Shown piece after piece: positions 17,275 to 26,746 of a DNA stretch of 40,796 nucleotides. Each line of letters begins with the position of its first letter. Position 1 is the first letter of the stretch. A model generated the notes under the pieces. That model had not been told where the DNA came from. It saw only the letters and a program-made list of their open reading frames with translations, and made no database searches. Origin of the DNA: Candidatus Erginobacter occultus (lineage in GTDB: Bacteria; Auribacterota; Erginobacteria; Erginobacterales; Erginobacteraceae). The stretch is taken from assembly GCA_030765265.1 (NCBI GenBank), contig JAVCCZ010000071.1, forward strand, positions 1-40,796, in the 5' to 3' direction. Both the position numbers and the translations under genes were made by a program.

Positions 17275-18483
17275 CTAATCGCGGAGGGCATCGAGGTCGA
17301 CCTGGTTGCCGTGGCTGACTAGGTACTTGACCTCCCGGTGGTTGCGGAAGGCCTCGAGGACGGAGTCATCCTGGAGGACGACCAGGTTGGCGGACTTGCC
17401 GACTTCCAGCCCGAAATCCTCCACCCCCATCGCCCGGGCGGCGTCGACGGAGATCATATCGTAGAGGATCTCCATATCGGCGGCGGTGGTCATCCAGAGG
17501 AGATGGGAGTTGAGGAAGGCGACTTCGAGCATATTGTTCCGGCCGTAAGGATAGTAGGCGTCGGAGACGTCGTCCTGGCCCAGGCAGACCAGGGCGCCCT
17601 CCGCCAGCAGGTCCTTCACCCGAGCGTGGAGCGGGCCGGTGTGGGGATCGCTGACCACGCCCAGCCGGGCCCGCTTGAGCAGGGCGACCAGCTTCATAAA
17701 GTAGGGGTCGGGATAGAGGCACATCGCCCGGGCGTGGTGGGCCAGCACCCTCCCTTCCCAGCCTTTCTCCAGGGTCTTCAAGGCCAGCATCTCCAGGGTC
17801 CGCAGTCCCGGGTCGCCGGCGTCGTCGACCAGCATCGAGACGTTCCGGTCGAACTCCACGGCCAGGTCGACCATCTGGTCGATATGGGACTGCTCGTCGG
17901 CGTCGGTGAACTCGATCCAGGGGATCCCCCCGACCACGTCGGCCCCCATCTCCAGGGCCTCCCGCACCAGCCCGGCGGCCTCAGGTTCCCGGACCACCCC
18001 GTCCTGAGGAAAAGCGACGACCTGGAGGTCGACGATCCCCTTGAACTCTTCTTTGAGCTTGAGCAGCGCCTTGATCCCTTCCAGCTTCGCCTTGCTGTCG
18101 ACGTCGGCCAGGGCCCGGATGTGGGTGGTCCCGTTGAGGGCGGCCAGCTTGACCGCCTTTCTCGCGTTGGGGAGGATCCACTTCTCGTCGTAGTTCTCCT
18201 TGATTTTGGCCGCCGCCTCGATGGCGGTCATCGCCTTTCCCATCCCCCCCTCGTGGTAATCCTTGAGCGCGTCCTCGCTCATCATCTGCAGGGTGTAAAC
18301 CTTGCAGAGATGGAGGTGGGCGTTGAGGAACGACTCCGTGACCAGGCAGCCGCCGGCGTCGATCTCGGTGCCGGCCTCCCCCTCGATCCGCTCGGCGATC
18401 TTTTCGATCTTCCCGCCGGTGATGGCGATATCCCGGGTTCCTTCCGTCTTCCTAAGTTGAGCATTCTTGATCAGCAGATCCAT
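17275..18483 (-). CDS. Amidohydrolase superfamily protein, cytosine-deaminase (CodA)-like
   Basis: LNAHLHLCKVYTLQ, VLAHHARAMCLY, LVCLGQDDVSDAYYPYGRNNMLEVAFLNSHL resembles CodA GHDDVFDPWYPLGTANML. Confidence 0.82.
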   Translation of the reverse strand: MDLLIKNAQLRKTEGTRDIAITGGKIEKIAERIEGEAGTEIDAGGCLVTESFLNAHLHLCKVYTLQMMSEDALKDYHEGGMGKAMTAIEAAAKIKENYDEKWILPNARKAVKLAALNGTTHIRALADVDSKAKLEGIKALLKLKEEFKGIVDLQVVAFPQDGVVREPEAAGLVREALEMGADVVGGIPWIEFTDADEQSHIDQMVDLAVEFDRNVSMLVDDAGDPGLRTLEMLALKTLEKGWEGRVLAHHARAMCLYPDPYFMKLVALLKRARLGVVSDPHTGPLHARVKDLLAEGALVCLGQDDVSDAYYPYGRNNMLEVAFLNSHLLWMTTAADMEILYDMISVDAARAMGVEDFGLEVGKSANLVVLQDDSVLEAFRNHREVKYLVSHGNQVDLDALRD

Positions 18484-18651
18484 AATGGTTCCCTCCCTTA
18501 AGTTATGCTTCCCGGTTGACTCGCTGAAACAGCCCAGTATAAATTATTCCGGGAGAAAGTAAAGGCTTCCCGGGAATTTTTCCTGTCGCCGGCCCGGGGA
18601 TATGATATATTTTATCATTATCGGCAAAGCAATATTCAGGAGACACCCCTT

Positions 18652-19788
18652 ATGAACTGGATCCAAAGGTTTTCCCGCTCCCCGCTGCCCCTGGTTGCCC
18701 TGTCGTTTTTCTTGTCCGCCCCCCTGATTTTCGCGGCCGAGACGGAGATCACGCCCCTGGTTGTCAACTTCGTCGATGTCGGCCACGGCGACTGCATCTG
18801 GATCCAGACCCCCGACGACGGGATCAAAGGCAACGGGATCTATGAGGGCTACAACATCATCATCGACGGCGGTCCCAGTTCCCAGCGGATCCAGGATATT
18901 ATGCTCGATCTTGGGTTGAGATGGGGATCCGAGATCGAATGGATGATCAATACCCACGCCCATAACGATCATTACCGGGGACTGATCGGGATGCTGGAGA
19001 TGTACCGGGCGAAATGGATTATCGATCCCGGCTACCAATCTTCGAGCACATTTTTCGGGGCGTTCTGCTGGATCGCCCTGATCGAGCCTCACAGTATCTT
19101 TTACTTCCCCGCCATCGGGATCCCCGCCATTCCGGGGACGAAGTCGCTCGGCCAGAGCGTGCCCCTGAAGCTGGAATGGGGGGAGGAACTGGACGTGGAG
19201 ATCCTCTACAGCAACCCGGCGGTCTCCGACAGCACCGTCAACGACAGCTCGCTGGTGATCCGGATGGAATACGGCGATGTCAGCTTTCTCTTTACCGGCG
19301 ACCTCGAGGGGAAGACCCGTCCCGACTCCTACGGTTATCACGATCCCGACCATCCGATCGGGGCGGAGCGGTATCTTCTGGATAACTACGTCGGCGAGGA
19401 CGAGAATCGGCTCCGTTCCACCATCCTCAAGATCCCCCACCACGGCAGCGAAACTTCCAGCACCAACCCGTATATCGAGGCGGTGGCCCCGAAAGAAGGG
19501 ATCATAATGGCCGGCAACCGCCACGGGCTTCCCGACGCTTCCCTGATCAAGAGATACGAATCCCACGGGGTCAGGATCTGGCGGACCGACCGGCTGGACA
19601 GGGGAAAGTCGGGATCGGAGTGCCACGGCGACGATCACATCCGGGTCACCACCGACGGGAAGGAATACGAGATCCGTTACCTGAAACCCGATCCGGTGGA
19701 GTCCGCGGAGCAGGCCCGGATCCGGCGGGAAGCCGCCCGGAAGGAGAAAGCCGTCGCGCCGGAGCCCGGAGAAGGGGAAGAAGACTGA
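18652..19788 (+). CDS. Exported ComEC/Rec2-type metallo-beta-lactamase-fold hydrolase
   Basis: Signal peptide (LPLVALSFFLSAPLIFAAE), VNFVDVGHGDCIWIQTP, MINTHAHNDHYRGLIGML (HxHxDH), FLFTGDLEG, LKIPHHGSETSS. Confidence 0.87.
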   Translation: MNWIQRFSRSPLPLVALSFFLSAPLIFAAETEITPLVVNFVDVGHGDCIWIQTPDDGIKGNGIYEGYNIIIDGGPSSQRIQDIMLDLGLRWGSEIEWMINTHAHNDHYRGLIGMLEMYRAKWIIDPGYQSSSTFFGAFCWIALIEPHSIFYFPAIGIPAIPGTKSLGQSVPLKLEWGEELDVEILYSNPAVSDSTVNDSSLVIRMEYGDVSFLFTGDLEGKTRPDSYGYHDPDHPIGAERYLLDNYVGEDENRLRSTILKIPHHGSETSSTNPYIEAVAPKEGIIMAGNRHGLPDASLIKRYESHGVRIWRTDRLDRGKSGSECHGDDHIRVTTDGKEYEIRYLKPDPVESAEQARIRREAARKEKAVAPEPGEGEED

Positions 19789-19806
19789 CCCAATCCCTAT
19801 TCCCCA

Positions 19807-19825
19807 CCCTTCGACAAGCTCAGGG
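19807..19825. repeat. Short dispersed-type element CCCTTCGACAAGCTCAGGG between convergent genes
   Basis: Imperfect palindrome in the convergent spacer. Confidence 0.6.
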
Positions 19826-19841
19826 CAAGTTTCCCCATTCT

Positions 19842-20873
19842 CTAATCTTCACTCCGTTCGATCAGCGGGGTGGGGGAGAGGTCTTCCGGGAGGCCCAGTT
19901 CCTTGTAAATTCTTTTGAAGAGGGTCTCTTCGAGGCCGTTTCTCTCCTCGGTCGACATCCCGGCGAGTTCGACTTGGCCTCCGGCGATCATCTCGTGTCC
20001 CCCGGCGTTCCCCCGTTTACCGATCACCTTCCGTAAAAGTTTTCCCGCCCGGGCTCGGGGATGGGTGGTCCGAAGCGAGATATGGAGAGAATCCCGGTAA
20101 CGGCCGGTGACGAAGCACCAGGTGGCCCGCCGCAGCGAGACCAGGAAATCGGCCAACTGGGCGACGAAGCTCGGGTAGTAAACATCATCGAGCCGGGCCC
20201 CGATGAAGGTTTTGTAGGTGAAGGTCTGGCCCAGGGCCCGGTGGAGCTGCTGGAAATATTCCCGGTTCTGGGCCGGATGCTCGATCCGGGAGATCAGCCG
20301 GTGCCGGGCGAGAGGGAAGAGGAAGGTTGAGGCCTGGATGTCCCGGTCGGTGACATCCCTGCCCAGGTGCTGGGTTTCGGAGATCAGGGCGTAGTAAAGG
20401 GCGGTGGCCAGCAACGTGGGCGGGGCGATCCCAGCTTCCCGGAGGTACTCGATCAAAATGGTGGCGGTCGCCCCGCAATCGGGCTGAATGTCGGTGAAGG
20501 GGGCTTTGGTGGTCTTCAGCCGGGGATGGTGATCGATCACGATCAAAGGATCGACCTCCGGGGGGAGGCTGACGTTTCCCCCCCGCGGCTGGCAGTCAAC
20601 CAGGGCGACCGAGGAGTATTTTTTGAAGTGAGAGGATCGCAAACCCACCGCCTTGATCTTCAGCTGGCTCTTGAAGGTCCGGTTCTCCTCCCGGCCGAGA
20701 ATCCCCCCGTAGGCGACGGTGGATGCGATCCCGGACTTTTGCTCCAGGAGGTACTGGAGGGCCCAACCGCTGGCCAGGGAATCGGGGTCGGGATGGTTGT
20801 GAGGCAGGATCAGCAAGGAGGACTTTGGCTCGCAAACCTTGAGGAGTTCGTTAAGTTTATTGTTTTTGGCCAT
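19842..20873 (-). CDS. DHH-family phosphoesterase (NrnA/RecJ-like)
   Basis: LLILPHNHPDPDSLASGWALQYLL, VALVDCQPR, PLIVIDHHPRLK (DHH), and a C-terminal GGHEMIAGGQVEL DHHA1-like GGH motif. Confidence 0.88.
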   Translation of the reverse strand: MAKNNKLNELLKVCEPKSSLLILPHNHPDPDSLASGWALQYLLEQKSGIASTVAYGGILGREENRTFKSQLKIKAVGLRSSHFKKYSSVALVDCQPRGGNVSLPPEVDPLIVIDHHPRLKTTKAPFTDIQPDCGATATILIEYLREAGIAPPTLLATALYYALISETQHLGRDVTDRDIQASTFLFPLARHRLISRIEHPAQNREYFQQLHRALGQTFTYKTFIGARLDDVYYPSFVAQLADFLVSLRRATWCFVTGRYRDSLHISLRTTHPRARAGKLLRKVIGKRGNAGGHEMIAGGQVELAGMSTEERNGLEETLFKRIYKELGLPEDLSPTPLIERSED

Positions 20874-20990
20874 AATCGACGACGAGGATTAGGTTGTGGT
20901 TGGTTGCGGCCGGCTGGATTTCTGCTTAAGTTGATGATTCAGTATCGCATAAGGCCGGCCGATCGGACAAGGGGGCATTTCGGCCAAAGA

Positions 20991-21015
20991 GCACAGACAG
21001 GGATGTCCGTGCTAC
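20991..21015. repeat. REP-like half-element, related to 1789-1846; contains the polX stop codon
   Basis: GCACAGACAGGGATGTCCGTGCTAC. Confidence 0.8.
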
Positions 21016-22727
21016 CGGAGCGGGCGATTGAGGACGTCGAGGAGTTTTTTCAGGGGATAGGTATTGATCACGTCATCTTTCTCCAGCCAGGCCCGCCGGG
21101 CGGTAAAGACCCCGTATTCCATCAGCCCGAGCTGGAGGGAGGAGTGGGCGTCGGTATCGATGACCAGGCGGGCCCCCAGTTCCTTCGCCCTCCGGGCCAG
21201 GACGTCGTTCAAGTCGAGGCGGGCCGGGTGGGCGTTGATTTCCAGGGTCACGCCCTCCCCGACCGCGGCCTTCACTACCTCCTCGAAGTCGAAGGAGTAA
21301 GGTTCCCGCTGGAGAAGCAGCCGGCCGGTGGGATGGCCGAAGATATTGACCTGGGGGTTTTTCAGCCCCCGGACGATCCGCCGGGTCATCTCCTTCTCCG
21401 GGAGGTTGAAGTTGTAATGGATCGAGGCCACCACCACCTCGCACTCCCGGAGGATCTCGTCTTGGAGATCGAGAGTTCCGTCGGCCAGGATGTCGACCTC
21501 GACTCCCTTTAAGATCCGGATCCCCGGGCATTTTTTCCCGGCCTTATCGATCTCCTTGAGATGCTCGGCCAGTTCCTTCTCGTTGAGGCCGCCGGCCACC
21601 CGGACCGCCTGGGAATGGTCGGTGATCGCGATATAACGGTAGCCCCGCTTTTCCGCCGCCCGGGCCATCTCGAGGACGCTCTCCTTCCCGTCGGAAGCGG
21701 TCGAGTGCATCTGGAGGTCGCCCCGGATCGCTTCCGGTTCGATCAGCCGGGGGAGCCGATTTTGTTCCGCCGCCTCGATCTCGCCCCGGTTTTCCCGCAG
21801 TTCGGGCGGGATCCAGGGGAGGCCGAGCGCCCGGTAGCACTCCTCCTCGGTTTCCCCGGCGATCCTTTTCTCTCCCCGGAAAATCCCATATTCACTCACC
21901 TTCAAACCCCGCTCCCGACCCCGACGCCGCAGGGCGATGTTGTGAGCTTTCGACCCGGTAAAGTAGAGGAGGGCGGAGCCGAACTCTTCGCGGGCCATCA
22001 CCCTTAAGTCAACCTGGAGTCCGTTCTCCACCCGGACGGCGGACCGGGTCGAGCCTTGGGCCAGAACGGCGGTGGTCTCCGGTTGGCCGACGAACCGCTC
22101 CATCAGGCCGGGTCCATCCCGGGTGACGGCCAGGATATCGAGGTCGCCGACCGTCTCCCGGCGGCGGCGCAGGCTCCCGGCCGGGACGAGATCGTCGGCC
22201 GCCGGTTCCAGGTAAGCGGTGATCTCTTCGGCGGCGGCGAACCCGGTATCGAGCCGGAACCGGCCGGCCGTCTTCCGGTAACTCTCGATCGCCCGGACGA
22301 TCTTCTCTTCCGTCTTCTCCCCCATCCGGTCCAGCCCGCGGAGGCGCCCGGCCCGGGCCGCCCGGTCGAGGCTGTCGATCGAGTCGATCCCGGCCTCTTC
22401 GTAGAAGAGCTTGACCTTTTTCGGTCCGACCCCCTCCAGCCGGAGGAGTTCCGGGAGTCCGGGGGGCAGGGTTTTCTTCAGGTCATCGAGGAACTTCAGT
22501 CTCCCGGACTGGACGATCTCGGCGATCTTGGCCGCCAGGTCCTTCCCGATCCCCGGCAGGTCGGTCAGGTCTTTCCCCTCGCCCGCCGCCCCGGCCAGGT
22601 TCTCCGGAAGGTCTTCGATCGTCCGGGCGGCGGCCCGGTAGGACCGGATCCGGAAGGGGTTATCCCCCCGGATATCGAGGAGGTCGGCGATCCGGTTGAA
22701 GATATCGGCGATTTTCTGATTTTCCAT
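21012..22727 (-). CDS. polX: DNA polymerase/3'-5' exonuclease PolX (Pol X + PHP domain)
   Basis: MENQKIADIFNRIADLLDIRGDNPFRIRSYRAAARTI, GSLRRRRETVGDLDILAVTRDG (Pol X active site), GDLQMHSTASDGKESVLEMARAAEKRGYRYIAITDHS (PHP), HPTGRLL...INAHPARLDLND. Confidence 0.95.
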   Translation of the reverse strand: MENQKIADIFNRIADLLDIRGDNPFRIRSYRAAARTIEDLPENLAGAAGEGKDLTDLPGIGKDLAAKIAEIVQSGRLKFLDDLKKTLPPGLPELLRLEGVGPKKVKLFYEEAGIDSIDSLDRAARAGRLRGLDRMGEKTEEKIVRAIESYRKTAGRFRLDTGFAAAEEITAYLEPAADDLVPAGSLRRRRETVGDLDILAVTRDGPGLMERFVGQPETTAVLAQGSTRSAVRVENGLQVDLRVMAREEFGSALLYFTGSKAHNIALRRRGRERGLKVSEYGIFRGEKRIAGETEEECYRALGLPWIPPELRENRGEIEAAEQNRLPRLIEPEAIRGDLQMHSTASDGKESVLEMARAAEKRGYRYIAITDHSQAVRVAGGLNEKELAEHLKEIDKAGKKCPGIRILKGVEVDILADGTLDLQDEILRECEVVVASIHYNFNLPEKEMTRRIVRGLKNPQVNIFGHPTGRLLLQREPYSFDFEEVVKAAVGEGVTLEINAHPARLDLNDVLARRAKELGARLVIDTDAHSSLQLGLMEYGVFTARRAWLEKDDVINTYPLKKLLDVLNRPLR

Positions 22728-22902
22728 AGTTGCTCCGGCAGGTTGGAAGGAGAATATCATACGTTGATATATCGTGACAGAAGAGATAACATACTGAAAA
22801 GATCGATACCGAAACCGACCCCGATCCGGGCGCCCCGGCCGGGCATTTTTCGCGGTTGCTATCGGGGCCGGAATCGGAACCAGCTTAAATGAGGGACAGG
22901 GA

Positions 22903-23457
22903 ATGAGGACGTCAACCGTCCAACCCTCCCCCCGGCGGCGGCGAAATTTATTCGCCCGCCTGACCCGGAGAGAGTGGGCGATCCTCTCCGTGCTGGCGGC
23001 GGCCCTGCTCTGCGGGGCGGTCGGGGGGACGGTGGAGATTATCCGCGGGCAAAGAGAGGCGACCCGCGCCCCGGTCGCTCTCTACCGTGAACTGCGGCAA
23101 GCGTTGCCTGATCCGGAATTTGCCGCCCAACCGGTTAACGGCTCAGAAAGGACCACGGAACATCTCCGCCGGTTGGTCTATCTGACCCGGCCGCCTTTTT
23201 CCGGGGAAGCGGAAGTGGAGACGGCGGAGGACGGCTGGATCTTCTTTCCCCGGGATTACTATACCACAATCAATATCAACCGGGCCGGGTTCGACGAGCT
23301 GGTCTCGCTCCCCGGGATCGGCCCGGTTGCCGCCTGGCGGATAATCAATTACCGGCGGCGGTTCGTCGGGTTCAGCCGGATCAAGGCCCTGATGAGAGTC
23401 AAGGGGATCGGGGAGAAGACCCTGAAAAGTCTGGAAGGCGAGATCCGGTTGTATTGA
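22903..23457 (+). CDS. ComEA-like helix-hairpin-helix DNA-binding protein with N-terminal TM
   Basis: TTININRAGFDELVSLPGIGPVAAWRIINYRRRFVGFSRIKALMRVKGIGEKTLKSLEGEIRL. Confidence 0.87.
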   Translation: MRTSTVQPSPRRRRNLFARLTRREWAILSVLAAALLCGAVGGTVEIIRGQREATRAPVALYRELRQALPDPEFAAQPVNGSERTTEHLRRLVYLTRPPFSGEAEVETAEDGWIFFPRDYYTTININRAGFDELVSLPGIGPVAAWRIINYRRRFVGFSRIKALMRVKGIGEKTLKSLEGEIRLY

Positions 23458-23551
23458 GGAAATGGGGGATATGGACTCGGTAATGGAGACGGCGAACGGG
23501 GCCGTTTCGGCCCCGCCGCCGCCTGGTTGCCATCCGCGGTTGCCGGGAAGA

Positions 23552-24055
23552 TTATTCCACCGCCTCCGGTTCGACCGGCCAGCCTCTCCTGGCCGCTTCG
23601 CCCCGGGGACCGCCCCGCATTTTTCTCTTCATCCTCTCTCCCATCCGCTGCCGCCCGGTCTGCAGTTCATCCCATTGCTCGGCGGTCAGGATCTGTCGGA
23701 TGGCGATCATCCGGGCGGTATTTAACCGCGACCGTTCGGCGGCCAGCCCGGCCAGGACCTCGCCCAGCCGGTCCACTTCACCGGTCGAGAATTCTTCCGC
23801 GGACATCGCCGCCTGCAGTTCCTCCCGCCCAGCCTGCCAGCGTGCGGATAATTCCCGGTTTTGGGCTTGGAAATCCGCCCCGGTTGTTTCCAGTTTTTCC
23901 ACCTGCTCCGGGGTCAGGGCCAGTTTCTCCACCACCCGCTCGCTCCGCCAGAAGTCTCTTCCCTCTCTCCCGCGGGGAGAACCTTCTCTCGCGCCGGCGG
24001 TGTGGGCCAGGCCCATCACCAACGGCGCTGCCAGTAATCCGATCCATATTCTCAT
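23552..24055 (-). CDS. Spy/CpxP-like periplasmic (LTxxQ) protein
   Basis: Signal peptide MRIWIGLLAAPLVMGLAHTAGA; helical repeats with LALTPEQVEKLE and ILTAEQWDELQ motifs. Confidence 0.7.
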   Translation of the reverse strand: MRIWIGLLAAPLVMGLAHTAGAREGSPRGREGRDFWRSERVVEKLALTPEQVEKLETTGADFQAQNRELSARWQAGREELQAAMSAEEFSTGEVDRLGEVLAGLAAERSRLNTARMIAIRQILTAEQWDELQTGRQRMGERMKRKMRGGPRGEAARRGWPVEPEAVE

Positions 24056-24173
24056 CGTCGTACCTCCCTGATGAGGGTTGAGGGTTTTGGGCTTTAATCT
24101 CAACGCCCGCCGTGTTATCTATGAAACGGGAAAAGGAGAAAAAAGTTTAAAAATTTCTCCCGCCGGCCGGGGC

Positions 24174-24202
24174 TTGACAACCTTGTTCCGCTCGGATATA
24201 TC
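24174..24202 (+). promoter_or_regulatory. Sigma-70-type promoter upstream of grpE
   Basis: TTGACA (24174-24179), 17-nt spacer, TATATC (24197-24202); grpE ATG at 24250. Confidence 0.65.
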
Positions 24203-24249
24203 TATGGGCCGGAAAATCCCGATCACGGAATTCAGAAGAGGAAAACAAG

Positions 24250-24846
24250 ATGACCGAAGAGAAAAAGCCACATCACCGGAAAAAGTCCGAAAAAGAAGAG
24301 AAGCCGTCCCAACCCGGCCCGGTCCCGGAGACCGATTCGGAGCTGGTGGAGATTCCCCGCTCGGAGCTGGAAGAACTCCGCCTCCGCGCCGGCACCGACT
24401 CCGAGTACCGGGAGAAGATGCTCAGGACCCTGGCCGATATGGAGAATCTCCGCAAGCGTCTTGACCGGGAGCGGAAGGATTACATCACTTACGCCAACCA
24501 GGAGTTGCTGGGGGAGTTTATCCCGGTGCTGGATAACTTTCACCGGGCGCTGAACTCTATCCCCCGGACCGAATCCTCCGGCCCGCTTCTCGACGGAGTC
24601 GAGATGATCCGTCGCCAGCTGGAACAGGTCTTGCAGAAGCAGGGACTGGAAGAGGTTGAGGCGGAAGGTCAGCCCTTCAACCCCCATCTCCACGAGGCTG
24701 TCCAGGTCGAGGCCACCGACAGCTGTCCCGAGGATACCGTACTTGAAGTTATCCGGAAGGGTTATCTCTTCCGGGGCCGTCTGCTCCGGCCGGCCGAAGT
24801 CAAGGTTTCCCGTCCGCTTTCGGTAAATCCTGAGACCGATGAGTAA
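24250..24846 (+). CDS. grpE: Nucleotide exchange factor GrpE
   Basis: [45 protein letters not shown]...[36 protein letters not shown]. Confidence 0.95.
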   Translation: MTEEKKPHHRKKSEKEEKPSQPGPVPETDSELVEIPRSELEELRLRAGTDSEYREKMLRTLADMENLRKRLDRERKDYITYANQELLGEFIPVLDNFHRALNSIPRTESSGPLLDGVEMIRRQLEQVLQKQGLEEVEAEGQPFNPHLHEAVQVEATDSCPEDTVLEVIRKGYLFRGRLLRPAEVKVSRPLSVNPETDE

Positions 24847-25975
24847 GCGCGACTATTACCAGGTTCTCGGGATCGGGAGAACGGCCGACGCCGCCGAGAT
24901 CAAGAAGGCCTACCGGCGCCTGGCGGTCCAGTACCACCCGGACAAGAACCCGGACGATCCGGCGGCCGAGGGACGGTTCAAGGAGGTGGCCGAGGCCTTC
25001 GAAGTCCTGAGCGACCCCCGCAAGCGCGAGGTTTACGACACTTACGGCCACGAGGGTCTGAAGGGGAGGGGGTTCGGTTTCCACGACCCCGCCGACATCT
25101 TCCAGCAGTTTATGGGCGCGGCCTTCGGTGGGGGAGGAATCTTCGGGGATATCTTCGGCTTCGGCGGCGGCGGCCGGTCCCGTCCCGCGGCGGGTCCCAG
25201 TATCGAGTACGAGATGGAGATCAGCCTCGAGGAAGCCGCCGCTGGCGCCGAGAAGAAAATCAAGATCTTCCGCCGGGAGACCTGTCCCCGCTGCCAAGGC
25301 GAGGGGGCGGAACCGGGGAGCGAACGCGAGGTCTGCTCCCGCTGCCGCGGCGCGGGCCGGATCCGGCAGGCCCGGCGGACCCTGCTCGGGACCTTCGCCA
25401 CCGAGAGCGTCTGCCCCGACTGCCGGGGGGAAGGCCGGATCATCAAGGAACCTTGCCGGGACTGCCGGGGACAGGGGACGGTGGAGCGGGAACGGGAGGT
25501 CACCGTCCGGATCCCCGCCGGTGTGGGGGACGGCTCGATTCTGAGACAGCGGGGCGGCGGGGAGACCGCTCCCCGGGCGGCGGGCCCCGGCGACCTGATA
25601 ATCTACCTCCGCGTCCTCGAACATCCGATCTTCACCCGTTCGGGGGACGATATTTTCTGCCCGGCGACGGTCGGTTTCCCCCTGGCCGCCCTGGGCGGCG
25701 AGATCAAGGTCCCGACCCTGGAAGGGGAGACCACGTTGAAGATCCCGCCCGGGACCCAGAGCGGGGAGGTCTTCAAGCTCCGCGGGCTCGGCATCCCCCA
25801 TCTCCACGGCTCCGGCCGGGGCGACGAGCAGGTCACCGTTACCGTGGAGGTTCCTTCCCGCCTGAACAAGAAGCAGAAAGAGCTGCTGCGCCAGTTCGAG
25901 GAGACCTATTCCGACAAGAACCGCCCGCTGCATAAGAGTTTCCTCGAGAAGTTCCAGGAGTTTTTAGGGAAGTAG
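24839..25975 (+). CDS. dnaJ: Chaperone DnaJ
   Basis: [38 protein letters not shown] (HPD), G/F region, four CxxC zinc motifs (CPRC, CSRC, CPDC, CRDC). Confidence 0.97.
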   Translation: MSKRDYYQVLGIGRTADAAEIKKAYRRLAVQYHPDKNPDDPAAEGRFKEVAEAFEVLSDPRKREVYDTYGHEGLKGRGFGFHDPADIFQQFMGAAFGGGGIFGDIFGFGGGGRSRPAAGPSIEYEMEISLEEAAAGAEKKIKIFRRETCPRCQGEGAEPGSEREVCSRCRGAGRIRQARRTLLGTFATESVCPDCRGEGRIIKEPCRDCRGQGTVEREREVTVRIPAGVGDGSILRQRGGGETAPRAAGPGDLIIYLRVLEHPIFTRSGDDIFCPATVGFPLAALGGEIKVPTLEGETTLKIPPGTQSGEVFKLRGLGIPHLHGSGRGDEQVTVTVEVPSRLNKKQKELLRQFEETYSDKNRPLHKSFLEKFQEFLGK

Positions 25976-25977
25976 CT

Positions 25978-26721
25978 ATGAAACGCTTCTTTCTCTCCCC
26001 CGGTTCGCTCCAGGGCCGCCGGATGGTCTTTACCGGCCCCGACGCCCGTTATATCTCCCGGAGCCTTCGCCTGAAGCGGGGCGCGGAGATTGTCGGTTTC
26101 GACGGCGCGGGGATGGAATATACCGGGACGATCGCCATCCTCTCTCCGCGCCGGGTCGAGGCCGTGATCAGCGAAACTTCGGTCTCGGAGGAATTACCCT
26201 CCGTCCGGATCGCGCTCGCCCAGTCGCTCCTCAAGGGCCGGGGGCTGGACGGCGTGCTGCGGCAGGCCACCGAACTGGGGATCTCGGAGTTCATCCCCCT
26301 GGCCACCCGCTACACGATCCCCCGGCTCTACCAGGAAGGCGAGAAGCGCCGCCAGCGCTGGGCCCGGATCGCCGCCGACGCCTCGCGGCAGTCCGGGCGG
26401 AAGATCAACCCGGTGGTTCATCCGGTCGAGCAGTGGAAAAACTTTCTCGCCCGGGCCCAAGAATACGATCTTTCCCTCCTCCCCTGGGAGAAGGAGGGGG
26501 AGAAGTCCTTGAAAGCGGTGACGGCCCGCTCGGCCGGGGGCGGCGTCCCGGCCCGGATTTTGGTCGCGATCGGGCCCGAGGGAGGGTTTACCGAGAGCGA
26601 GGCCGCCGAGGCGGTCGAGGCCGGATTCCTGGCGGTCAGCCTGGGCCCGCGAATCCTCCGGGCGGCCACCGCCGGCGTGGCCGCCGTCGCTTACCTCCAG
26701 CTGGCGCTCGGCGATCGGTAG
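25978..26721 (+). CDS. rsmE: 16S rRNA (uracil-1498-N3)-methyltransferase RsmE
   Basis: LAQSLLKGRGLDGVLRQATELGISEFIPLATR, RWARIAADASRQSGRKINP, VAIGPEGGFTESEAAEA, SLGPRILRAATAGVAAV. Confidence 0.95.
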   Translation: MKRFFLSPGSLQGRRMVFTGPDARYISRSLRLKRGAEIVGFDGAGMEYTGTIAILSPRRVEAVISETSVSEELPSVRIALAQSLLKGRGLDGVLRQATELGISEFIPLATRYTIPRLYQEGEKRRQRWARIAADASRQSGRKINPVVHPVEQWKNFLARAQEYDLSLLPWEKEGEKSLKAVTARSAGGGVPARILVAIGPEGGFTESEAAEAVEAGFLAVSLGPRILRAATAGVAAVAYLQLALGDR

Positions 26722-26746
26722 CCGCCGGCGGTTTTCTTCTTTCGCG

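Noticed and set aside
17338-18501. 387-aa plus-strand ORF
   Set aside because: Antisense to the amidohydrolase; shadow ORF composition.
18544-19638. 364-aa minus-strand ORF
   Set aside because: Antisense to the MBL gene, which has clear HxHxDH motifs.
24126-24160. GGAGAAA...TTTCTCC as a heat-shock operator upstream of grpE
   Set aside because: Does not match CIRCE (TTAGCACTC-N9-GAGTGCTAA); stem is short and AT-rich, could be chance.
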